Below are positions 51,101 to 62,100 of a DNA stretch of 64,000 nucleotides, piece after piece. The stretch covers positions 5,549,427 to 5,613,426 of the forward strand of contig NW_024881296.1 of assembly GCF_018691265.1 (NCBI RefSeq), given 5' to 3'. How positions within the stretch are numbered: position 1 is the first letter of the stretch; each line of letters opens with the position of its first letter. Below the pieces are notes generated by a model that was not told where the DNA came from, searched no databases, and worked only from the letters and a program-made list of their open reading frames with translations. A program made the position numbers and the translations under genes. Source of the DNA: Tyto alba. Lineage: Eukaryota > Chordata > Aves > Strigiformes > Tytonidae.

Positions 51101-53030
51101 TGAATCAGGAGCACACTTCTGAAGCGAGTCTCCTCATTTTCTCCACTTACCACATTTTTGATCACAGTGCAAAAAGGTTTCCGAATGCATGTTGTTTCAT
51201 ACAAAAGATGTCCAAACTGCATTGCTAACATGCACTCCAAATGCAGTGAGCAGCCAGTTCACAAACTACACAAGCAGACAAGAGTAAAACCTCTGAAATG
51301 CACGTAACATGGGAACTAAGCTACTCCTACTGAGTGGGATGCACCGCTTGCTAACTGTAGACATAATATGCATCTACTTTCTGGGATTCGTTTGCTCTCT
51401 CTGAAAGTCCTTCATACATGCACACACTCAGGTCTCCAGCTACCCATAGCTGTCCTAGTCTTTCAGTGATCAAGGTAACAAATAGTGAAATCTGACTTTA
51501 AATCAACAGGGCTTTTCTTATAACCGATGTCAGTATTCAAAGCTGCTTATAACTTACATTGTGGCACTTCTCCACAACCCCAAACTTAAACACACACACA
51601 GAATCGACTTTGAAACTGATAAATAATTGTGTGGAATAGTCCAGAAAAGATGTTCCATTCAATAAATCCACCCTGTTTTCAGTCCCACTATTAAAGTAGG
51701 TCGCCTGTATCAACATTCTTGATGCTTTGCTGCATTTCTTTCTTCATTAAAGAGGGGATTGAGACTGCCCTGTGAGCCAGGCAAAAGCAACCACACCACT
51801 GCTATTGGTATGCTTGGGGTACACAGGATGTTTTTCCCTCTCCCTTGGTAAATAACTTATTCTTTATGATATCTCATATTACATGGTTAGGACAGATATT
51901 TGCAATTGCCCCAAGCCATAACCTCTGGAAAACTGGAAGCAAGAAAAATAAAGAATAAAGTATTTGTATGAAACACGACAGCAACAGAATCACAGTTTAG
52001 ACAATCAATATTAAACAAGTTGAAAGTTATAGCTAAAACAGAACAGTTATGTAGATTTTCTGAAATGCTGAATATTCAGACAGGAAAAAAAGTGTTGATC
52101 AAAGTCACTGAGGAAACCAGACATTTGCCCCCGCCACTGCTTGGTGTTTCTGAAATCACTTATAACCTAATAGAGCTCTAAAGTCACAGAGCTCAACCTA
52201 AAATTACTATCATTCAGTTAGGACTCACCAGAAAAAATATCATTACTATTAGAGTCAGAAATTCGTTCACGGTACACTGTCCGTGTTGTTTGAACTGAAT
52301 TAGCCCTGCCCTACAGGAAGCCTGTCTTTCCAGAGCACTGCCAGGCCCTTCCACAAAAACAACTCAAGGAGCCCTAGCTAGCTCTCCCAATAAATATACT
52401 GTCAATCCGTTGATATCTTTTGCCAACCACCACCACCAAAGCGTACTTGGAAAGGGAGACATATACAGTTGCTGGGTTTCTGACATTGACTCACCAAGAG
52501 CCCAACTCCATATATGTCATTTGTTTGTTTTTGTTTCCAAATGATGTTTTCCTGAAACCCATTCTTTTAAGCTGACATCTGTTCCTCCACTGGATTGCAC
52601 TACATGAAATGTCTGTGTATTTACCAATTACTCACACACGTACAGCTCATTAAGTTTTCCATGCAGAAGACAGAGGCTTTGGGAAAAAAAAACAACCAAC
52701 CAAACAAAACACCAAATGGGAAACGGTATAGTTGTATTTCCAAAGCAGATTACTTTTTTTTTTTTTTTTTTAAATAATTTTTCACCTACAGTATGTTCAG
52801 ATCATAACTGTGATCAAGTTTCTTACTGCTCTTCAGTTTGACCCCTGAACAACTATATTTCCTGTTAAAGTCTGCCTCAATACAAGAAATCAGTTGTTCT
52901 ACTTTTTTCCTTTTTAATACTATTGGTCATGGAAAGACTCATTTTATTCTAGTTATAACTAGTCAAGTAAGTTTACGCTATTAATAAAAACCAAACCATT
53001 TTGACCACAGTTTCCCCTTCAAAATAATTT
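48200..53030. other. Intergenic interval between C1orf198 5' end and TTC13 3' end
   Basis: Five kb with no supportable gene on either strand. A mildly G+C-rich stretch at 48600-48790 borders the CpG island. There is a C9/G8 inverted repeat at 49225-49250, a T18 tract at 52754-52771 and a short CA run near 51590. The rest is A+T-rich and featureless to me. It should contain the regulatory DNA upstream of C1orf198. Confidence 0.6.
49225..49250. repeat. C9/G8 inverted repeat
   Basis: C9 (49225-49233), then the loop AAGTCTCCT, then G8 (49243-49250). Outer arms ATGCTT (49201-49206) and AAGCAT (49251-49256) also match. The DNA could form a hairpin, or the G tract could join a quadruplex. Confidence 0.8.
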
Positions 53031-53052
53031 ATGAAGCCGTACCTCTTGGCCT

Positions 53053-53058
53053 TTTATT
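53053..53058 (-). terminator. TTC13: Candidate TTC13 polyadenylation signal AATAAA
   Basis: It reads AATAAA on the - strand and begins only eight bases after the TAA at 53067-53069. A G/T-rich stretch follows at about 53012-52985. A second AATAAA lies at 52943-52948 and would give a 3'UTR of about 140 bases. Confidence 0.45.
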
Positions 53059-53066
53059 TATATAAA

Positions 53067-53190
53067 TTATACAACAACTATAGTTTTTTTTAGACAATGA
53101 GAAGAGTCTGTATTTAGTACTTCAATCATCGTTCTCAGGGTTGGAAAAGTCTCTGATACTGACGGTAGGCTCTTGTAAGAAGGTGAAATA
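53067..53190 (-). CDS. TTC13: TTC13 terminal coding exon
   Basis: One base completes Ser, then ISPSYKSLPSVSETFPTLRT, MIEVLNTDSSHCLKKTIVVV and TAA. The acceptor is ttcctctttcag. Another frame through the exon also stays open for 22 codons, but it is out of phase with the upstream exon. Confidence 0.85.
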
Positions 53191-56100
53191 CTGAAAGAGG
53201 AAAAAAAGATAAAATTATTTATCTTTTGCTGAGATTTATGATTTACCTGGAAGTTCACACATTAGCTTATACTTCTCTTCATCCCCTTGTCCAACAAATT
53301 TGGGACCTGAAGTCAAGAATCTGTTGCTCACAACCAGCTCTTGCTTCTCATGACTCCTCACTTACTGTACAGAATGAAAATAAGAACTACATAAAAGAGC
53401 CTTTAGAAGTGGTAGAAGTTAAAGCAAAATTTTATCGCTTTAAGTCTTCAAGCTTTACTTACCTTACCCACTAGTATTCTTCTACAACAGACAAATTAGC
53501 CACTAAGGTTAATTACCTTCATATAATTGCTTCAAGTCATTTGGACTGTGGTTCTACAGATATTTTTCTCAGCATCAAGGACAACTTTAGCCTCTTCTCC
53601 ATTTTGGCTCCTTCCTTGCCCATTACACATCTCTCATTTGAGCCAGCAATACTGTTGGTAGGACTATGCTACAAAATGGTCTTGGTTAAAAATAAATTTG
53701 GGTTTTGGCAAATTTATTTTTAACACAAATCAGTTCTTTGATATGGTTTGCTATAGATTCCCACAAACTTTAACAGTACAACTGAGACTGTCAGAAACAC
53801 ATAGGTAGGGTTGAAATGGCTTAAGCTGACTTTGTTCCCAAGAGAAGTTCCTTTTCAGTAAAGATGTCTTGAGGAAAAAAAAAAAAGACAGACAGACGTG
53901 GACAGAGGATTAAGAAAGGAGTTGACTAAATAATTTGGGAGATTTACAGTAAAAAAAATAGTGGGAACCATAAATATTTTATATTTCCAAGACAACCAAG
54001 TCATAATATTTGTGCAGACTACTTTTAATAAAAACCATAACTTGCTGTGCTGTAGTTTAAAAATGTCACTCCTTAGTAAATGCTGAATTTGACTGCATTT
54101 ACATGTAGGCTTTTGGCCTGAGTCTGACAAAGATGTCCTTGAGTCTTCTTAATAGCCTTCTTCATTTAGGAAGAGATTTTATAGTTTAGTGAAATTCACC
54201 AGGCTGAGAACCACTAATAATGAAGTTCAACCACACTAATCAGTAGGAGTTACTCTGCACTAACAGCAGCTGCAGAGTTCCTCAGGCTCTCAGAATAACT
54301 CAGGTTGGACCAAACCTCAGGAGGTCTGTGATCTAACATCCTGCTCAAAGCAAGGTCAGCTGCAAAGTCAGACCAGGGTGTCAGGTCTTTACCCTGTTAG
54401 GTCTTGAAAATCTCTAGGAATGGAGATGACACAGCCTCTCTGGGCAGCCTCCTCTGCCGCCTGACTATCCTCAGAGTTAAGACTATGCTCAGTCTGAACT
54501 TCATTTCAAGTCACACGTGTCGCTTCTAGTCCTCCCACCAAGCACAACCCGGATCCATCTTCTCAATACTCACAGGTACTGCAAAGCTGCTGTTAGGTCA
54601 AAGCCTTCTCTTCTCCAGGCTGAACAAGCACAATTCACCCCTGTTGAGGCACATGCTCCAGCCCCCTGACCATCTAGGGGGGCTGTCTACTGACTTTTCT
54701 CCAGCTTATCATAGTCCTTACTACAGCTGCCCCTAAACTGGATGTAGTATTCTAGATGCTCTCTAAAGAGCTGAGTACCCCCTAAATCTGATTATCCAAA
54801 CAGCTTTTTACCCATCTAGCTATCCATTTGTCCAGATCATAATGTGCTGTCTTGATACGAGAGTGTTGTGGGAGTCCTTGCTGAAGGAAAAATAAGCAAC
54901 ATCAATTGCTCTCCTCTCAACCCCAAATCTAGTCGTTTTATCACAGAAAGAAATCATATTGGGTCACACAACATTTGTTAAACCCATGTTGACTGTCCCC
55001 AGTCACCTTCATATACCCTGAAATGGTTTCCTTGAGAACTTCATGACTTTCCCAGGGACCAAAGTGACCAGCCTGTAGTTTCCCTGGGTCATCCTTCTGG
55101 CCACCTTGAAGAGGGATGCAAGATTTCTTTTCCTGCAGTCACCAAGGATGTTTATTGATGGCCACAACCTTTCAGAGATTACAGGTGGTCTCCTAAGGAC
55201 CTCAGCCAGTTCTTTCAGCACCCTGTAAGTGTTTTGACCTCGATTTGGAGGATACTAAAATTGGTTTTGTCTCTGGCCTGATTTTTAGATTTTGTATGGG
55301 AAATAACCACTACGGAACAAATCAAATGCAACAGATTCATCATATTGACAAGAAATGAATGTGTTCAGTATTCAAAAATCAACTAATGTGAAAATAAAAA
55401 TTTTAAAGCACTATACACAAGTCATGCAGTTATACTAAGTAACATAATTCTGTATATTCAAAAAATCCATCTACTCTGAAAATACTTATTCTCCCAATTA
55501 AAACAGCACTAGAGGATAAGTATATGACTTTTGATACATAGTTTGAAGAGATCCATAAGAATGGAAAAAATCCAACAAGTTAAAATTTTCCCTTCCTTTC
55601 TTCACTCAATTGCTAGACTTATTAATGGTAAAAAATTAATAATAAAAGGGCAAATGTGATCACTGGACAAAAAGAAAATATTAACCCAAATAATTTTCTC
55701 AAAGGATAACACATAACAATGTTTAGATTACTAACTATTTTGTTGGACTAGAAATAAACTACTGTGTTTGTAAATTCAAATCTTATGTTATCAATTCCTA
55801 AACAGCATTAAAAATTATGTGTAATCATTTAGTAAACTCATAATTTCTAAGTAACATTTTTTAGTATAGGTTTAAATTTTACACATGAAGTCTTTCGTAT
55901 TTTATTTCCCCATTCCCAATCTGAACGAAAAAATTTACCTTTTTAGATTCATCCAGCTCCTTGCTATCTTGCTAAAAGCTTCAGATCCTGGTGCTGTCAT
56001 TGCTTCAAAATCAACCAGCTGGAAATAAAACAAAATAAAAAAGATCTTAAGAAATTAGAGAAATTTTAAGTTCTCTAATTTCAGGAGGTTAATTCTCAAG

Positions 56101-59100
56101 AACTCTTAACATATAAATTCAACTTTAAAAGCACATCCTTCCTTTTGTGACAAAATCCAGGTTTTTTTTATCTCTTAATAAGGTGTTCATACTAATAAGT
56201 CAGTACCAGAAAATATTGACTGTCTTCAGCCCTTTATTACTATGTCCAAATAAAATGGAGAGATTTCTCATTTCCACATACTGTATTCTGCAAAATATTG
56301 TATCACATGACTGGTAGATTTATATTGGACTTTCTAGACATTCTGTATTACTTCATTCCACAAGGGGTTTTCAGGCACATTTGACTACAGATAGCTAAGA
56401 ACTCTGTGCAACCTCGTATCTACAGCTGAAAATAAGTTTTCAGAAAAACAATGATCAGTTAAAACCATTGGCTCACTAGTATCAAAACATTTAAGCTGAC
56501 ATATCTGTGGTTCAGCAAACATCAGCTGAATTCAAGGAAGGGTTCTGAGAGCATGCCACCTATATTCTTGGTAAGATGGGAGTAAGCTTACTAACTGGTC
56601 TGTGGCCAGACTACTTTGACTCTGATCACCAGTTAGGAAGTCAGCATGCATGCCAGGCACTAAAACTCTGTGGGTTTGCACACCCCACCACAACCAACAC
56701 TGGAAGCTACACTGGCCATGGCTGCTGACTAACCTGCCAGGCAACAACAGGACTCTTGACTGGGCACCTTTGTCTTCAGGGCAGCCTGACAATGCACAGC
56801 GTCATAAACTTGGGACCAGAAACACCCTTCTAAGGAATCTCAGGTGAAAAAAAAAAAAGTTAATCCCAATTTTGTTCAACTGGGGAAAACAATCCCTTCC
56901 AGCTGGTAAAAACTTTTTTAGAAAACAGTTCTGTTCCAATTCAGGTACTCTGTTTCAGGAAAAAACCTCAAATGTAAAAATGTCGCCAAAGCTTCCTGTA
57001 AGTCAGAAATCCTGCTTTTTAGTAATTCTGAAACTCTGCTTCCTTGCATAAAATCAGTCAGCAAAATGCACTACCCTATTAAGTCCTAAGAAGATGCATA
57101 AGAGAACCTGCATAGGTCTTTTACCTTAGCTTGAACTCCCACAGAACAGTGAAGATACCAGCTTAATGGCATACTGAAAAGGAAGTTTTCTTGCTACTAA
57201 GCAAGTGCAGTTTGCTCTTAAACACTAACTAGGAGTTTATTGTACTGAAATGATTAACTCAATTGTTTTCAGGGCTTTCTAGAACAAAAGGGAAAGGTTT
57301 TCTTTCTTCAGTTATCCGTGCAGGATATTTTCTCCAACAACTCCGCTTTTCACTGGAATTTCAGGGATTGTTTTGACAATACATTAAAGAGACAGAGGTG
57401 CTCTCACTCCCTGCATGCTGGAAAGGTAACACCGCTAACAGACCAACAGTTGAATAAAGAAAGGGAAACCCTTAATTTAACAAGGTGGTATAATATTCAA
57501 ATGTAGTCACTTAAAAACTAGGACTTATTTTAAATTAAGCAGAATACAGAGGGGAAGGACAAATCAAGAGAAGTTGCAAATACATTTCTACTTAACAAGC
57601 CCTAAATGCTCTGGAATACACTGAGAGCAAAGACAGAAAATTTCGGCTGTGTGCCAGAAGAGTCACTAATTCTGTCCAAGTACTCTCCCAACCTTTCTCA
57701 AAGAAAGCTGGAAAGAGCAGCTTGGCACATCAGAAATACTTCAGTTACAAACTTGTAATTACCATGGAACACAAACTGCTAAAATTTGACTAACCAGAAT
57801 TATTGCACATAATATCTCTAAATCTCACCTGCTGTCAGAACAGCAATGAAATTTTCAAAACTCTTTCAGACTGCAAGACACCACAGTATGCAGCTAACCC
57901 AACTCCAGTAAACAAGTTCGCAACTTCTGTTCATTCTTACAGCTCCTTCCTCACGTTTTTAAGTATTACTCACTCCATCAAGGCTGAACCAGTGTACTTT
58001 GATACTTGCCTTTCCTTTAGGGATTTTTCCTGATACTTCTTTTCCACTTGCCATTAGAGCTCCCATGATCACTGAATAAGCTATCACACTAAAAAAATAT
58101 AAAAATCAAAACCAACAAATGAAGTACAGTAAAAGTCTTTCCATAATGCTATTTTAGACCACAAAACAAATAGAATATAGTACTGTTTCATAAAAGGCTA
58201 GTGAAAATTACTGTGCTAGTTTATTTTAGCAGTAAAAACAAGCATGAAACACTTAAAGTGAAATCAATGTTACTTTCCAACACCACTGGAATGAAGTTAT
58301 GATCCTATGGAGTTTTACTACTGAAGAGCACTGTTTCTACAGTAGTCAGAATCATAATTTCAGAACTACAAGTTCTTAAGACTCCATAGAGCTGAAAACA
58401 AATCAAACTCCTGTTCTCAAGAAGCTTAGCTGTAGCCCAGAAGAGTTTATGAACTCTACTGCAACAGAGCTAGAGACACTGTAAAGCTTTTCAGTTACTT
58501 TTCTTTTTAATTTAACTTTTTTTAATTGTGAAATTCAGAATTTCTGTTAATTTTTACATTCTGTAAGATAAAGTCAAAGTCTGATTATAAAAATGAAGTC
58601 CTAGGACTTTTTAAATTTTATTTTCTACTGAACTGCATTTAATAATAAGCTTAAAGATCTTAAGTGCTTTGTGGAACAGAGATTCATAATAGTCTTAGAT
58701 GTAGCCAGGTTTGAATTAAACTAGACTTTCAGTTGAGACATATGGGACTTTATTCTAGGGTTTCATTTGGTGACCCTAACAGTTGCAATAAATTACTAAA
58801 ATAATATTGTAGTGTATTTTATCTAAAAAGTTATGAAGTATATTTTGAGATCTTAAATACATGTTTCAGTAAAGCTTCTTGAGTGAAATTACAGTAGTGT
58901 AACATAGTATGGATTAGGAACTCAAGCATTACAATTTCAAAATGACACTTTTCAATGTGTGAGCTGAAGTCTATAAATACAGACTACTCATCATTTTAAA
59001 TATACATGCAGCTATGAATATTTACCATCAGCAATTACAAACTAGCTTTTAAACCAGTACTAAGTCAGTACCCATCGTCATGGCAGCACAAAATGAGAGA

Positions 59101-62100
59101 CTCTGTAGGACACACAGCTCAACCCAGAGCTTCTTTAGCTCTTTTTTTTATTATTAAAAAAATATTAAGATACTGTAACAATGGACATTTTACAGCGTGC
59201 ATCCAAGATAATAAACATGATAAAGACAACCACTAACCTAGATCCTCTTGAAAGTGGCATTAAATTATAGAAGTAATAAACTAATGATAGGATCAAGTTG
59301 CAAACAGCATCTACTTCCTAAGAAAGAGAAAAAAATAAGGAATTAAATTTAATTTACTAGCCAAGTAATACCATATAAAGAAACACATATATTAAAAGTA
59401 TTGTGATTTTTTTTTTAAGAACAATTTCAAATGTGAAAAATGTCAAGCTGCAAAATTGAAGTCTGATTAACAGATGTTTAAGCAAATTATTTTGTTATAT
59501 CTTTAAAATTTTGGTAAGTAGTTCATCTACACCTTGTTAAAGGATGAAAAAAGGAAAGCACAAGTTCAAATGTAGTCCGATTCTCACTGAAATACAAATC
59601 AATACAAACACAATTGTAGTGCTTCTCATGAATTCCTGTTACTTCCCATCTTATATGTAGTCACCATGAGCCAAATCATAAGCAGGGCTTATAAGGATGA
59701 TGAAACAGTGAACACAGGCCCATGAGAAAAATGAAGAAAATAAAAAAATTGAGACCTTGTCTGGACTCTTTCTATTACTGCAACAAAGCATAGCAAATTT
59801 TCAAGTAACAGATAGGATTATGTCAACTTCTTATAGTACTCATCATAATTGGGTTTAAGCAAGCAGTCAATTTTAATATCTCTTTTTAATATCTCTTTTG
59901 AGATCTCTGTCAAAACTTATTAGAACAAGACTGTTAAAAAGAAGGTGTAAAAACATAATGGAATTTTATCACGGAATTCATAATTTCCATTAAAACAGCC
60001 TTACCCCCAGCTCTGCAGACAGAATAAGAATTTTTCCTTTAGCTGTTAGGTCCTTATATAAGGCATCTATTTCTGCATGATACAGCTGTGTTCTCTCTTC
60101 TGTTGTCTGAGTTTCTACCGAAAATAGTATGTTCCCCACTCTATCAAGTAGAAGAAACAAAAAAAGGAGGTAAGAAACTTTAACAGAACTTGATGCATAA
60201 TCTAATATCCAGGGTAACTTACAAATGTACTACAGTTAAATGCCACATCATAACCTTTTTTGTATAATTTTTTCTTAATCAGGAGAGTATGTGCATTGCC
60301 ATTCTTTTAGTAAAAAAAAAATAAATTACTGAATTAAAAGTATTTTTTCACATTGCAAGTTCATCGAAAAGAATACATAAAGATTGCTGTCTAATCACAG
60401 ATGAAGTATTTCCACTGAAGAATACCTGATAAGCTTTAGTATTTCACTTAAAGTATAGGCAAAAAATAAGGAATATGAAATTTTAAAGTATCTTCATGGG
60501 CTTGAGATTTTTGTATACAGTAAATGTAGTTTTGTTAACTTTTAAACTACCAAAATGGAATTGGTTTTGGTATAAAAGCATAGTTACAAACTATGGATCA
60601 AACAAGACTGAGTGATACAGAAGAAAGTTGGACCATTTTACTAATACCAAAATACTTTCCTCAAAACAGTGAGGCCATACATTTAATGCCATTTCACTAC
60701 ATATATGCATATGATTTAGAATGCAAAATTAAAAACCAAGAGATGTGTTAACATTTTAGAAGTCTGTCTTCTACTCCACTCACTGGAAGTACACAGGTTC
60801 TGGGAAAAATTTCAGTGCATAGTTTTAAATGCCATAAGTCAAAGTTTTTAGTTAGCAGAGGGACAGAGAGCTTCTGAGCTTCAGATTAATGCTCATTCTT
60901 CAGAAAGACAAGGAGCCAGTACCCATAAAGTGAGCAATTTACTTTCTCACCCAAAGAGTGGCCCAAAGCCTTGCAACTGTATCCTCATACATTCAGGTAC
61001 TATCTAAATTAGCATTTGCAGACAGATGGTTGGCAAACATATCAAAAATAAACATTAAAAAGGCCAAAAATCCAAACAGAATAGACTCCTCCATTCTTAG
61101 ATCACAGAAATTTCCATTCCATTCAGGGCTTTTCAGTTACTATAACAGACAAGGTCTCACAACAAGTGTATTTTGATATGGATAAAGGCTGAGATTTTTG
61201 AGTTTTTTTTCCCCCTTAGGCATCTTATAGTCTAAGATGAATAACAAGGTCTCTCTTCACTTTTGTGCTATGTGTTAGAGAATCATCTCAACTGGGCCTA
61301 CTCCATCAATTTACCCACATTCCCTCTTTGTTAAGGAACACAACAGGAATCAGAAGTCCTCAAATGAACAAATTTTTTAGTTACTTACAAAACTGCCACT
61401 AGTGAAAAACAAAATCTACTTCAGGCAAGTGGAAATGGCACTTGAGAAAATTAATTGTTAATACCTCATCATTACCTCATGTACCTGAACCGCTGAAAAT
61501 AGCAAACATACTTATCTCCTGTTATTGTAATTGTGAACCCATCATATTCTTTCCCTTGATCCTTGAGGCTGGGGACTTTTGTGTTCACAGTAAATCCATC
61601 TCTTGTTTTACTGTTAAACTGCTTTCAAAAGAAAAAAAAAAAGTATAATATTACAGAGACAGACTGCCTATCTATTGTTTTGAAGCACCTAAAATACATG
61701 GAGCAGAAACAAAAATGGACAAACTGAGGGAACATGACAAAGATTTACTGTCAACTATATTATTTATTTTATACTTTATTTCCTACTGAATGGAATTCAT
61801 AAATATTGAATGAGGCATATTGACATTCAACTTCAGAACTACACAGGGAATATAAAGTGGCACTGTTTATGTAAAGCAACTGTACAAAGCAGTTTGAGTG
61901 GTACAGATTTCTCCCCAGGTTGCATGTTGATAGTAACCTTCTGGTGTAACAATGTAAATGCAAAAGCAAGATTTTGAAAGCCTGTTTTATGTTTAGACTC
62001 AGACATAGCAGCATTAATCCAAGGGTGGATTCCAGAATACAGCTAACGGCAACAATTGCTTAACTGTGATACAGTTTCAATTAATGTTTATCCTCATCAG

